From positions 1-34,100 of the forward strand of contig JANTQF010000369.1 of assembly GCA_032988165.1 (NCBI GenBank): a stretch of DNA of 34,100 nucleotides, written 5' to 3'. The notes beneath the pieces are model-generated. The model was not told the DNA's origin. It made no database searches and worked only from the letters and a program-made list of their open reading frames with translations. The stretch's first letter is position 1. Every line of letters begins with the position of its first letter. The DNA comes from Emmonsiellopsis sp. PD_33 (lineage: Eukaryota; Ascomycota; Eurotiomycetes; Onygenales; Ajellomycetaceae). A program made the translations under genes and the position numbers. This document shows positions 10,213 to 21,157 of this stretch, piece by piece.

Positions 10213-12930
10213 TCACCCCGAAATGCCATATTTAACCCCCCTCTGCAGCGGTACAACCTCATCCTCCGCCCCAAACCCCGCTCTTCTCACCACCGAGCTT
10301 CCATCCGCGGACTGATCAACAATCTCCCCAAATCGGATCTTCATATCCATAAGCTGCCGTGGCATATTTTCATAACCTCCCAGACAACCCCCCGCAGCAG
10401 CTGTGTTGAGCTTACTGCTCGCAGTCGTGGTGGTGACGAGTTGGACGAATCCGTGGTCTCTGGCGGAGACGCCGTTGTGGCGGAGGGCCAGTCCGCCTAA
10501 TAGGATGAATGGGAGTGCAAGGAGTAGACCCAGCCCGTATGGGAGGTAGAGGTTTATCGGGCGGGAAAGAACGTATACGTTGATTGACTCCCTGTTGGTG
10601 ACATCGGTGGAGGTTTCCCACCTGCCGTACGCGTTGATGAGTGATGTGGTGACGTTCATTAGGGCGGAGTTTAGAAGGTCCTCGGTGACTTTGAAGGAAA
10701 GGGTGGGGAATGATATCAGCTGCGCATGGATGGCTTGCGCTTTGGCGTCGTTCGAATGTTGCCCGAAGGCGCTGTTGAATCTGGTATAGGCAATGACAGT
10801 GCTGTTCTCTGCCCCCAAGGCAGCTATTTAAGGGTCAGAAAGACAGATCCATACCGGATATATTGACTATACAACTTACTTTCATTTTTTCCATTGTCCG
10901 CCCATTGCAAGTCATATAACACCTCGGGGCCCGCGGAGAGAGATGCACTGAGACTAAGCTGAGTTTTTGGGTCATGGGGTGAAGCAGTGTAGCCTCCGAC
11001 TAATGGTACGAAGGTGGCGCCGATGATATTCATCAGATTCAGGTCTCGATACCATGACAATGCATATTCGCTCCATTTGCAAGGCAAATCACCGTATCCA
11101 GGGCCGCCATTGGCCGCCTCAACCGCTCCACTGGCGGAGGTCGAGAATCCAGGTACAGAAACACCGTCCGGATTTAGGTGGACCAGTCGTTCTATCGGAG
11201 TCGCTGAAATATGCAAGTTCCGAATATTATTTACATAGGTGTTGTTCATAGTGTACATCGCTCGAAGCGGTTTGCAGATGTGGGTTTCTGAAGTAACAGC
11301 CACGGTAAAATCATCAGGGAAGAATGCCGAAGGGTTGCTTAACGTGGTAGTATTAAAGTGGTACTCGGAATGTTTGGGTGTCACATCAGATGCCTTTGGG
11401 TATGGACGCTCCAGAATTCCTTCGTAGATCCGTGGGAGTACTCCATTTCCATAAGTGTAGTTGAAATTTTCCCGGACGGAGGACGTGCATTTTACGTATG
11501 GCCCTTCAAACTTCAAAGTGTACGAGCAGTTGGCCCCACACGGAGATACCATATCATTGGGACGGCCATTGACCATTACCGAAACGGCCAGTCGCTGTAG
11601 GGAGGGAGGATATAAGCCGAGAAGAGTAGAGCTATATGATTGACCGAAAAATTAGAAAGGGGTACCAAGCTTTCAAGTCGCTAGACACCTGCATACCTCG
11701 GAAAAATCTCGTCCGATCCTTTGAGTGTCCACAATGAGTCGAGCGACATGATCGCGGCATCAGCGCCGGAACCATTGCCCATCTAATCGGGGTTAGAAGA
11801 GATTTCCGCGTATTGCTTAGGATCAGACGCATAAAAACTGACTTACGAAAGAGGCGTTAAAAGAGGGAACTACTGCCTTCGATACTGACACCGCGTCGGG
11901 GGACGGTTCGACAGTCAAAGCACCGGGCGGAAAAGCAATGATTACTTGAACAGACCAAATCAAAGCGGCAATGCAGACGAGTATAGGTGCACCCCGTATA
12001 GCCGCTCCATCTAGCAGCAAGAAGGGATTGAACCGGAGGCAGAATAAGGTGTCGATGGTAGAGACTTTGAGAGCCGAATTGCGAAGTATGCGCCAGAGAT
12101 ATTGGGTGAACGCAAAGGCCAAACTTGCTCTCAAGAATGCCCCAAATCCATTTGCTAGGAAATTGGAAGCAGTAATCACATAAGACTGATGCGCGACTCG
12201 ATTCGGTCCATCAGCGGGTTTCCCTTTCAAACATACGAACAATACAATATGGGCAACGGCAATAATTAAGGCTGGATGGTAGCGACGGTTAGAAATTATG
12301 TCGGCGGAGTATATTCGTGAGGAGCATACCGATTCCGTAGCTTGCAAACATCAGGGCTGGAGTCAACCATCCAATCGTCCATTCTGATATGGTCTGTTTA
12401 CCCAGGGGAATGTCTGTCTCCTGAGAAAGCCTTTGATATTTCTGTCGTCCGTCTGCATCTGTGCTTGAAGACGGGTCCTCCCCATCTGATATGTCTCCCA
12501 AAGATGAGCGTTTTGAAGGGTTTGAGGGCCCAAACCGTAGACCCATTATGCGCAGCTGGGTCGGAGACCTCACCGCGTGCTAGAGATATCAATAGTAGCG
12601 CCGCATATGCCCTCCTCGCTCTAGATAGTCCAGATATATCGACCTGCGGTGGCTTGCAGATGAAATAGTAGATTGAGGCTCCACTGCAGATGTGATGAAA
12701 ATTAGATTGAGAGAATTCAACCATTCTGCCGCCGGAAACGACAGAAATAATAAACCCAAGCCGATCGCCAACGGCAAGGGAATTCTAATTTTAGAGGCCC
12801 TGTTCCCTGTTGGCCAAGGGTGCGCTGGACGCATGTTCGGGCAATTTCCTGGCGATCCATGCCTATCCTTGAGGCTGGCATCACCGGCCTGCCAGGACAC
12901 CGCTGTATGAGTGTCAACATGCGTCGTCAT
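10213..12930 (-). CDS. Multi-span fungal membrane protein with large glycosylated ectodomain, function unknown
   Basis: The firm exons on the minus strand are 12271-11847, 11782-11697, 11631-10880 and 10823-10213, preceded by one ending at 12330. N-terminal hydrophobic segments include GWLTPALMFASYGIGALIIAVAH, a second near LRASLAFAFTQYLW and a third near APILVCIAALIWSVQVIIAF. A Cys-containing ectodomain follows with many N-glycosylation sequons (NCS, NYT, NTT, NVT, NKT-like). Then comes a last helix (PYGLGLLLALPFILLGGL) and a cytosolic tail. The 5' end is ambiguous. A simple start at ATG 12546 gives 696 aa. Upstream exons 12930 to about 12743 (or 12722) and 12683-12574 join to 12485-12330 in perfect phase (LLLISLAR-DGEDP), giving about 775-782 aa with an extra helix (IPLPLAIGLGLLFL). 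I prefer the longer model. The architecture recurs in filamentous ascomycetes, but no function can be assigned. Confidence 0.7.
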
Positions 12931-15339
12931 GGACGGCTGTGAAGAGCATTGCAACGGATGCTTCCATGTTGTCCTCCACGGCAGAAGTAGGATAGGGCTG
13001 ATATGCGACAAGGCTGTTGGTTTGGCTCGTTGCCCACTGTGTCCAGACAAGCCCGCAAACCGTTGAGCAAACGCTCCTTAGATACGGGCGTGGAGTGGAG
13101 CGAGTTGTTCCAAGATCCCGGGTTGGCGTTGGCCTAAAGTTGCTCGCTAAACTGTCGATGTCACGTGGCTCTCCTCCCTCTCTGCCTATCTGGGTAAAGA
13201 TGAAGCTGACAACTCCACCAAGGAAGAAGAATGCGGGACGATGAAAACCAGCAGCAGGCAAATCACCTTGGGACGAAACAATTCAAGGCGGAGATGACTG
13301 CGGGTGGTCGTCTGCATCCCATCTCCTGTCTCCATATCTACGCACTCGGGACTTCTCTCTCTATCAGCTCTCGCGGTTCGTTCGATCTCACTCCTGCAAC
13401 TATTAAAAGGAGAAACGGGAATTACCGGTCCCCCTTTGCATTATCACGGCTCATACCTTCTATTCCGCGCTTCTTCAAAACTGAATGCTCAACCCTGGTT
13501 GATAGAAAGAATATAGGACCTTTCCTGTATTCGGCAAATCTACACGACTCCTATGCCTATCCGCAGCAAGGACAAGTGGACAGCGGTCCAACTTCTGACG
13601 GCCGCATACGAAGAAGGACCGGCTCTATTTCCTCAACCCTACTCGCAAGAAAAGAAACACCGATGCGTTGAGGACAGGGCGTCTTTCAACGTGTTCCGGC
13701 GTGCCGAGAATCTCGGCCGCGGTGCCGTTTCATGAATTAATTGTCCAAGAAGGGCTGGAGGAAACGATGCATTGAACTTGCCAGCCGGCATGAGGCTTCC
13801 TTTGAACAACACATCAATGGTCCTAGATAACCCCTAACTTGTTCTCCTTCGTGTGGTTGCGCGCCCTTTCGTGTCCAGCCAACTCGACAGAGACGATCGC
13901 CATTTTCAGCCGTGGCAGACTCTCGCTTCAATGACGGCAAGAAGGAAATATTTTAGTAAATATCTTCAGCCCCAGCTGTGTCAATACAAAAAACCTTTCT
14001 ATCATTGTCCGCTCCTCATATCATTCTTCACCCATGCGGCTCTTGCTGACCAAACCAAGCAAAATTTAGCGGAATGCTTGAATGTTGCATGACGCTGCCA
14101 CACACTGCCACATGGAGACGCGCCAACGCAGTGAAGCTTTGGTGCGGTCTGATTCTGGCCGCAATGGACAAGATCGAACAAAGTTCAGCCTCAGGTGAGG
14201 AGCAACAAACATTAGCGATTGGCCTATCTTGAGCCTCCTGTGTTGCTGATCCCTGAGTTTGCACCAACGAGCAGATCTTGGCGCGTTGACATCTCGTTTT
14301 CCTGACTTGGCACTTCGTATTCATCTCCCAATTGTCCCTGTCCAGCTGGAGGCTCAAAGGCTGAAGCCGTCTCAGTAACCAGAACAGGAAACTCCGATGC
14401 AACATCGATGGAGCCGATGGCGTCTCTTCACCGACTCATCCATTAGCGACGGCAGAAGTTTTTTGCTTCGAGTCGGTGGCTTCTCTCTCTCGTGTTTCTT
14501 CATTTCAAAATTCAAAGGAACAAAGATTGACATTGGCTATCACTTGAGAGTCGATCATCTGGGAGGCTGTCTCCGCAGCCCACAGAGTCCTGGCAACGAA
14601 CAGAAGATGCTGAAGATACCTTCGCATATCCTCCCATCTCTGGTCTTGGGAAGAGATGAAGTTACCACTACAATATCAATGGGAAGAGACGCTCCGCAAG
14701 GCCCGCTAATAATGCTTAAACGATTCAAACTCTCCACCCGAGGAGTCGGCCGTCGGGAGAGTGGGAATAGGGGCGCCAAGGATCCGCTCCCCAATCATAC
14801 AACTCCCTCCTGCTGAGTCCTGTGGCTTGTAGCACTGCTAAGACCCGGAGAAGGCTTGTGTCGTCTTGGCGGAGACCGGAGAGGGCGCGGCTCGTCCCTT
14901 TTTAAGGTTTAATCGTTGTCACCATACGAAGTCGGCGCACCCAGACGCCTGAAAACTGCGGTTTGTGCTCCTAAATAAAGAACACTCGCTCGTGGACACT
15001 GGATACCAGTCATGGCTTTTGAAACGAAGACCTTGAATTAACCTTTCAGAGAGCAGGGAGTCAAGCCACACTTCTCCCAGGCCCCATGCGATCAATCGAC
15101 TTTCCCCTCGCTGCCTGTGAAAAACCCGAAGAAAAAAGAAAAGAAAACCCAAATTTGTCCCCTGTGATAGATGGGAAATGAAGGCATAAAAGCCCATCCT
15201 CTCCCACCCCGTTTTTTGTTTTCTGCTCAGCTTTACAGCCAACCACTCTCTTTTTAAACATTACTTTATCTCTTCTCCACCTACCTTTCACTCCTTTCGC
15301 TTAGCATCAGAAGCCACTCTTATCTTAATAGTGCAAGCC
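12931..15339. other. 2.4-kb region without a convincing gene
   Basis: Several open frames of 60-146 codons exist on both strands (for example 13231-13671 and 14397-14816). Their composition is not protein-like, they contain no recognisable motifs, and they overlap one another on opposite strands. A CACGTG box lies at about 13163. The last 250 bp, including a C/T-rich stretch, should be the promoter and leader of the small secreted protein gene. Confidence 0.5.
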
Positions 15340-15798
15340 ATGTCTCCCATCATGAAGAGCTGGCCCCTAGTCACCGCCCTCCTTGTCCTTCTATTTGGCC
15401 TGTTTGCCTCCGCCGCACCTGACAACACCGGTCTTGTCCGCGTCTCCTCACCGGCCAACAGCCAGCTAGGGAAACTCGCGCTCCGCGCGCCCAAGGGCGG
15501 AAAAGGGGGCGGAGGAGGCAAGAGCGGTGGAGGAGACGACGATGACGACGATGAAGACGGTGGCGACGGCGATGAATCCTGGAACAACTGTTCGTCCGGC
15601 AATAGCTGCTCAGCGTGCTTCGGCCCGGAGTACATCTCCTGCGGCACAGGCTCGCGCATTTGTTACAACCCATCTGAAGAATCCCGCAGCGAAATTTGCA
15701 GCCGGACTCCACCTAGCGGCCTTTCTCACAGCGGCGCATCGCACCTCAATGGTCCGCTCGCGCTTGGTGCGCTGGGATTGGCTGTTGCCATGCTATGA
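15340..15798 (+). CDS. Small secreted Cys-containing protein, probable GPI anchor
   Basis: Single exon of 152 aa. Residues 1-25 form a clear signal peptide (MKSWPLVTALLVLLFGLFASAAP core, with cleavage near ASAAP). A Lys/Gly-rich segment is followed by a low-complexity Gly/Asp run (about 60-80), including DDDDDDED. A compact domain with six cysteines (NCSSGNSCSACF, SCGTGSRICY, EICSR) follows. The C-terminus has a Ser/Gly region and then a hydrophobic tail (PLALGALGLAVAML), as expected for a GPI-attachment signal. The protein is therefore probably a cell-wall or plasma-membrane surface protein. ATG 15340 is chosen because it places the signal peptide at the N-terminus; an internal Met five residues later would also work. 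No enzymatic domain is recognised. Confidence 0.82.
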   Translation: MSPIMKSWPLVTALLVLLFGLFASAAPDNTGLVRVSSPANSQLGKLALRAPKGGKGGGGGKSGGGDDDDDDEDGGDGDESWNNCSSGNSCSACFGPEYISCGTGSRICYNPSEESRSEICSRTPPSGLSHSGASHLNGPLALGALGLAVAML

Positions 15799-16598
15799 AC
15801 AGAGAGAGCGGGATATGACAACTAGAGATTGGTGGATGCGACGGATCAAAATGCATAGCGGATAAAGTTCCTCACGACCTTCTTCAATCCCCCCATTTGT
15901 CGACAATTCATGCCGTTCCGTATCCGCCTTGCGAGGATACGCCTATCATCTTAGTCTCGACCCATCAACATCAACAGACGAACGCCTCTATACCTAACTC
16001 CATCCACCAACGACTGCTATTACGACCGTCTAATATACCTCTCGCGTTTGCTCGTTTTCGCGAAGCGACTATACCAACTAATGAAATGTCTTGCCTTTTT
16101 GTTGCCCCTGAATACTGCGTTGTTTGTTTCCCATGCGTGCAAGCGAGATACCTACCCGTTAATTGATTTGCTTTACCTTCTATTCTTCAATGTTTATTTA
16201 TTTACTATTACTTTCAGAATGAGGATGGCGAGGTGGGATCGACGGATAGATGTTTCTATTCCAATATACACGCGTTCATACAAGGAGATTTCCTGTATAC
16301 TTTATACTTACTGTCTCGATGGATTCTAACCCTCCTATTCACACGCATATTTCCTCCGCACATTTCCTTCATCTACCCTCCACAGCGCGAACAAACCTCC
16401 CTCTTTACTCCCTCGACTATTCAAGAACCATTCACCACCCCAACTAAAGTATAATTTCACTCCCTACCCAAGCAATTCATTCCCGGAACCCTCCTTTCGC
16501 TTCACACGCAAATGAGTAACTACTTCCCATTCTTCAATTCCAAACCTTCACCTCCGCCCCAATAGTTAGTTATAGCCCCTAAACAACCACAAACAAGC
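15799..16598. other. Intergenic region between GPI-protein gene and 5S rRNA
   Basis: C/T- and AT-rich sequence, probably the 3' UTR of the secreted-protein gene followed by spacer. Overlapping short frames in three phases (16048-16454) look like chance openings in pyrimidine-rich DNA. No RNA gene other than the 5S that follows was seen. Confidence 0.5.
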
Positions 16599-16717
16599 AC
16601 ATACGACCATAGGGAGTGGAAAACAGGGCTTCCCGTCCGCTCAGCCGTACTTAAGCCACTCGCCGGCCGGCTAGTAGTTGGGTGGGTGACCACCAGCGAA
16701 TCCCAGCTGTCGTATGT
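16599..16717 (+). rRNA. 5S ribosomal RNA
   Basis: The 119-nt sequence begins ACATACGACCATAGGG and ends GTCGTATGT. These ends pair over nine bases to form the terminal helix I. The conserved fungal 5S internal blocks are present: ACAGGGCTTCCCGTCCGCTC, GTACTTAAGCC and GGGTGGGTGACCACCAGCG. A second helix, GAGTGG (16614-16619) with CCACTC (16656-16661), is fully paired. The single-copy, unlinked position is normal for filamentous ascomycetes, where 5S genes are dispersed. Transcription would be by Pol III from the internal control region, using the polymerase whose RPC2 subunit is encoded at 843-4574. Confidence 0.96.
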
Positions 16718-16720
16718 TCA

Positions 16721-16737
16721 TTTTTCTTTTTTTTTTT
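16721..16737 (+). terminator. Pol III oligo-T terminator of the 5S gene
   Basis: A run of T residues (T5 C T11) starts three bases after the 5S 3' end. This is the standard Pol III termination signal. Confidence 0.9.
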
Positions 16738-16947
16738 GGTGAAGGGTGATAGATGAAGGGGGATCCATTGATAGAATTACCTGCAGTGATGCATAACCCC
16801 TTTCCCAAATGCTTTGTGAATCTAGATAGTTAGCTACTAGCTCGGTAAATGTCTTGGCGTGACTATTCCCGGCCTAATGTTAACCTCGTCGTTCCATCCT
16901 CCATCCTCCATCTTCTCTTCAAACTTCATCCTACTACTTACTTCTAG

Positions 16948-17874
16948 TCAAGTACAAGCTACAACGGATCGCGGTGCTCAAAGTATCTCACGCCAAGCTG
17001 TTCAAGTTGGAGACCCGGTGCTATTTAACGAAGAAAATATTCTCCGCTCTAAGCGCTACTTGTATCAGGTATGATGGACTCTCCGACGAAGAAGTTGCTC
17101 GAGGGATTAATAACTGACTCCCTTATAGAACGGGATGACCCAAGCTTACCGTCTTGCCTCTCTGGGGCTGTTTGAGTGGTGATTAGTATCTACTAAGACC
17201 TGACTACGCCTGTTCGCGACATTTCGTAACGATTTCCTGGGGAGAAGAGCCAGTATACAAAACCATTAACAGTGGAAGTGCTCTCGTCCATCACGCAGGC
17301 TGTGGAACATCGTTTTGAATGGAATGTCGAAGGGTGCAGAAATTATCCAAATCCTAGCATCTTATGCTCCAAACTATGAAGAGCATATCGCTATCTCGGA
17401 AGTCCACATATCCAACCTAAAGACTATTATTTGCCATCGGCTTCGCTATGGTCGGTCTGTCCAGACAGGTGAAACCACTGTTACATTGTTCGTCTATACT
17501 GAGCCGTATTCAGGCAATACGTACCTGGCCGTCCTGGAAATAAGGAAGTATCTTGCATCCCGGGACATCAATATAACTATGGAGATCATTAACAATCAAG
17601 CCCAGGAAACCCAATACCTTTGCAATACTACCTTCTGATACGGGGTTTATTGACGTCTGGAGTAACTGTCTTCAGCGAAGGACTCATGAAGACCCTTGAT
17701 GGGAGTGGCCTCACTTGGATCTTGTTGAACCTCTTCAAGCGCGGTGTCGAAGGCGCACCGGATAAAAAAAGCTCCCCGACAGTTGTGGTGTCGGCCGACG
17801 CCTGGTGGGATACTGTACTTCCAGAATGCCTGGCCCAGATTTTACTGTTGAACTCACTCATGGTGCTTTCTTAA
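16948..17874 (+). pseudogene. Frame-broken relic of an unidentified fungal gene
   Basis: Protein-like segments follow each other in different frames. The first (about 16948-17202) runs through QVGDPVLFNEENILRSKRY and continues across a good 60-nt intron (17069-17128, CAG before GTATGA, TAACTGAC branch, TTATAG acceptor) to AYRLASLGLFEW, then a stop. The next (about 17253-17340) reads YTKPLTVEVLSSITQAVEH in another frame. Then come EIIQILASYAPNYEEHI and the long segment to 17638, and finally TWILLNLFKRGVEGAPDKK with SPTVVVSADAWWDTVLPE up to 17874. At least two frame changes and a stop separate them. The retained intron suggests a spliced host gene rather than a transposon. I could not name the family. 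Confidence 0.5.
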
Positions 17875-17878
17875 TACA

Positions 17879-18109
17879 TTTTGGGCCGAAGCGTTTCGCC
17901 CTGCAGCAGTACTTATATGTCTTACTACTGCATACCACCCTTCGGCGAATGGACAAGCAGAACGATCGAACCAGATAATCGAAGTGGCCCTTCAATCACT
18001 ACTCGCAGGTCAAAACGTACACAGTTGGGATCGGATCACGGCCACTGTCTTGTGTCCACCCGGCATGGAGAGTCTACTAATGCAGCAAAAAGACTATGTG
18101 GCTCGTTGA
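17879..18109 (+). mobile_element. Ty3/gypsy retrotransposon integrase fragment
   Basis: A 76-codon open stretch reads FWAEAFRPAAVLICLTTAYH and then PSANGQAERSNQIIEVALQ. This is the gypsy/Ty3 integrase core around the TAYHPxxxGQxERxNQ signature, which includes the third catalytic acidic residue (E of the AER motif). A stop at 18107-18109 ends it. No reverse transcriptase, RNase H, protease, gag or LTR could be found nearby, so only a fragment remains. It begins directly after the preceding relic. Confidence 0.8.
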
Positions 18110-18232
18110 TATGTTACTGTGTGCGATAGGTATCCCATATGCCCTTCTACACGCTGGTCTTACGACGGAGGAGAGAGGGTAAATCGTTCGGGTATTCAAC
18201 CAGGAGACAAGCAACAAGAAAAATCCGTCTTT

Positions 18233-18789
18233 AGTTTCCAAACTGGATCGACGGGTCTAAACTTACATCTGCGGGTCTATAGATGGTTTCAAGCCGGAGA
18301 TAGAGATGGGCGAGCGGTGGATTCCCGCCGAAAACATGAGCCAAGGTAATGGGGTTCCGTTCTTTCGAAAACAGGACGACCGCCATGTCGAAGAGACTCG
18401 CCCCTGGGTCGATCAAGTCCCAGACGCACTCCCCAAGACCGGTACGTGCCATAGCTAGTGGGACGTATGGAGGGACGGTGAACCTTTCTCTTGGAGATGA
18501 AGTCGTTGGATCTTTTACCTCGTCCAACCACCATCCGGTCCCGACAGACCTTCGAAAAGATGGTAAGAATTTCTACTTCTATTACAGTTATAAGTTGCTA
18601 ATGTATCATCCTTCATTGCAGTAAGGGGTACAGGCCTCTGGAACCCAATCACAACCCCACGACGACCAAGAGTCTCAAGACGGCTCCAGGGTACAACAGG
18701 CCATCTTAAAACACTAAAAAGCAAACTAGAAGGTTCCCCAGGACAGGTTGGCTTACAAGACCATGTCGAAATGGACGAGGAATGAAATC
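18233..18789 (+). pseudogene. Coding-like debris of unknown origin with a retained intron
   Basis: One frame reads YICGSIDGFKPEIEMGERW, IPAENMSQGNGVPFFRKQDD and RHVEETRPWVDQVPDALPKT, following an in-frame stop near its start. A plausible intron (about 18562-18621, GTAAGA donor, GCTAATG branch, TTGCAG acceptor) leads to a second segment (KTLKSKLEGSPGQVGLQDH) that ends in a stop at about 18783. The text is protein-like, but I recognise no family. It could be remains of a retroelement gag or of a host gene. Confidence 0.35.
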
Positions 18790-18930
18790 GTCATGCTCTT
18801 AATGAGTTAGAGAAAGAAAAAGATGCATCTCTTACTCGATCGAAGAACTCAACTCTATGGATTTTAAGTCCATCCCACGGGATGAACAGCAACATCTACA
18901 GAATGAGCGTCTTGCAAGGGATGGCCAAAT

Positions 18931-19389
18931 GTGTGTGATTTCGAAAGCTCACTCACCACAAGGATGCCCGTCCACCCCCTGATTCGCTGTTTGCTCCACT
19001 GGAAACCGCCCACATTATCCCGTTCCAACTCCCTAGGTAGCTTCCCCGACGAAGAAGAGCGTCTCCGAACTTCTACGATATGGACAAGCATATATCGCTA
19101 TTTCCCAAGTTCGCGTTCTCGCATCAATTTCACCTTGGAAAATGTTAACGAAGTGGAGAATGCGATGATGCTGGGCGTAGCCCCAGGCTCGGAGAAGTGG
19201 CTGGAAGCGAATCCACACCTCATGAAAGCCCTAGAGTATCCGACAGTGGATAACAGAGAGATGTTCGAAGAGGCGTTCCTTGAAGAGTTCCCAGTGACCA
19301 AGCCAGAGGAACAGAAGGTCTCGTTGGAAGCCGAGACGAGAGCCTCCCCATTTCCTGTGCTTCATACAACTCCTCCTCCTGTTCTCTAG
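18931..19389 (+). pseudogene. Open frame of unknown origin, possible element remnant
   Basis: An open frame of about 150 codons lacks an ATG near its beginning (first internal ATG at 18964). The part from about 19130 on looks protein-like: FTLENVNEVENAMMLGVAPG, WLEANPHLMKALEYPTVDNR and EMFEEAFLEEFPVTKPEEQK, with an acidic Glu-rich end. It lies in the transposon-rich interval, so a degraded element gene is likely. No domain was recognised. Confidence 0.35.
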
Positions 19390-20587
19390 AGACTCTCCAG
19401 TATAAGGGCGGGGCATGGTAAGGTTGAATTTGGTTCGCTTTGATGAAGCCTCTCCATAGGTGTGGTTCCTCTGGAAGGACATTCTTGTAGGCGTCCTGGT
19501 TTTGGGGATCATCCTTCTAAACTCATACTGTTTGGATCAATACTAGGTCCGCTGGCGCTTGCTGGCTCACCTTGACCATGTGACCTCACGTGACCTCTCC
19601 CACAGCCCTCGACCTCTGCGCGTAGCTAGCTGCTTCGAGTTCTCAATACAACAACCTTCCAAGCCCAACAGATGAGTAGTAAATATGCGGGAGGGAAAAA
19701 AGGCACTGCTCGGTTACCGTATCCCATTCTCCCCTACGAAACTAAACTTCAAATGAGCTGACCATCCCCATATTGGGCCACCTTTTCTACAGAATCGCTT
19801 CCCTACTACCCAGACGAATTACAAGCGTAACCTAGTAACTAACTATCCCTTCGTGCCTCGATACTCCAAAGCAAGCCTGTCCAAGAATAAATGCAACCAT
19901 ATGGCGTTCAGTCCTGTTATCTCTGTGGTCTTTGGTGGAAGGAACGCGGATCCGAATCCTGACTCTACAAGTGACTAAATACTCCGTACGTGCCAGTGCT
20001 ATTCAGACGTACGTCGAGCTGTTCCACTCTTCTGCCCTTTTTGTATTTGTGTTCATTCTTTTGCTTCGCTGCAACTCTACAAGCCTTGTTATTTCAACTT
20101 GATCAGCCGCTCTGCTAGTCTTTCAGCTTTCCTAGTACCTACACAGACACCGTCGGCTCTGCGACTGGTTCTACTCTGCTATCCAGCTCGTTCAAATCCA
20201 CTGCTATCCCGCGTTACCTCACTCAACAAGTTGTCGGACTCCACACCCGTTCTTCGCCCTCCTGCGCCCCCAGCTTCACGACTTAGGTCACTCCACTGCT
20301 CACTTTCCACGATCGTCTTACTGGGCGTTTCGGACATATCAAGTCCCATTAACATTTGTATTCTACAGTAATGGTGAGAACCAAGTATCTCAAACACTGA
20401 CTCTATTACATGTTGATTCTTGCTCTCTTCCTCTGCCTCCTATACCTCCGTGGTCCCTTTGTTCACTCCTGCATCATAACTGACCCTGAGTAGTTTTGCA
20501 GGTTGCCAAATGTAACCCACATATATGGGCTTATAGCTTTCCTTACTCTGGATGAAGCCTCATGCTTTGTATCCATGCCTTCCTTGA
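19390..20587. other. Non-coding interval in the mobile-element region
   Basis: No convincing gene was seen. CACGTG occurs at about 19587. A short ATG-led frame with a possible splice (ATG 20371 to a TTTTGCAG acceptor near 20501) lies just upstream of the chromodomain ORF and could be a 5' exon, but the junction to the chromodomain frame is not convincing. Confidence 0.4.
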
Positions 20588-20830
20588 AGTAAACACGGAT
20601 TGAGTGACAAAGACGAGACAACCGGTTCCTACGAGATTGATCGTATACTCGCTAAGCGCACTAAAAAGCTTAAGCGTGGCCTTAAGGTTGAATACTTAAT
20701 ATCATGGAAGGGTTACGGTCATGAGTATGACCAATGGTACCCCAATTATGCTCTCAACGATGCAATGGAGCTTGTTAATGAGTATGAGCAGCAACTTCGC
20801 GACTCCAACGAGCCGCTCCACGCTGCCTAG
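20588..20830 (+). CDS. Stand-alone chromodomain ORF, gypsy-derived
   Basis: The frame is open from 20588 (preceded by a stop) to TAG at 20830 and contains a complete chromodomain: YEIDRILAKRTKK, then LKVEYLISWKGYGHEYDQWY, then NDAMELVNEYEQQ. The aromatic-cage positions (Y, W, W/Y) are present. Chromodomains of this type sit at the C-terminus of chromoviral (Ty3/gypsy) integrases and bind modified histone H3, steering integration. No in-frame ATG precedes the domain and no integrase core is attached, so this is either the tail of a deleted element or an exon of a small domesticated gene. The domain itself shows no stop or frameshift. Confidence 0.65.
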   Translation, partial: SKHGLSDKDETTGSYEIDRILAKRTKKLKRGLKVEYLISWKGYGHEYDQWYPNYALNDAMELVNEYEQQLRDSNEPLHAA

Positions 20831-21157
20831 GCAGCGACACAAACCCTGATCTATTTGGCGCATTGATATCCTTATGGCGCTGCTTTGCTAGTCGATATTA
20901 ACGTTTTGTGCTCTGATCACGTCCAGCACCGAGCTGAGTTTGTCAGAATCGCTCAGTCGACTGACCTTGCTATTACTGAACTCAGCCAGTTCGCACTGGG
21001 TTAGCCTAAGGCTAATCGAGTTTTAGGGACAGAAGCCTAGCTCATATAGTGCCGGTTAAGGTCAACTAATTTTATGCTTTCTTTGATATACATAGCGTTG
21101 CATCCATATTTTCTGCAAAATAATCGCGAGATGCCGCGAAACATGATGTATATTGTT

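Noticed and set aside
13231..14816. Open frames of up to 146 codons as hypothetical genes
   Set aside because: There are no motifs, no consistent intron structure and competing frames on the other strand. The sequence gives no support beyond openness.
16048..16454. Overlapping small frames before the 5S gene as secreted peptides
   Set aside because: Three frames are open at once in T/C-rich DNA. The hydrophobic look comes from base composition, not from a conserved signal peptide.
20188..20215. Possible tRNA T-arm (GTTCAAATCC)
   Set aside because: No matching D-arm, anticodon stem or acceptor stem surrounds it.
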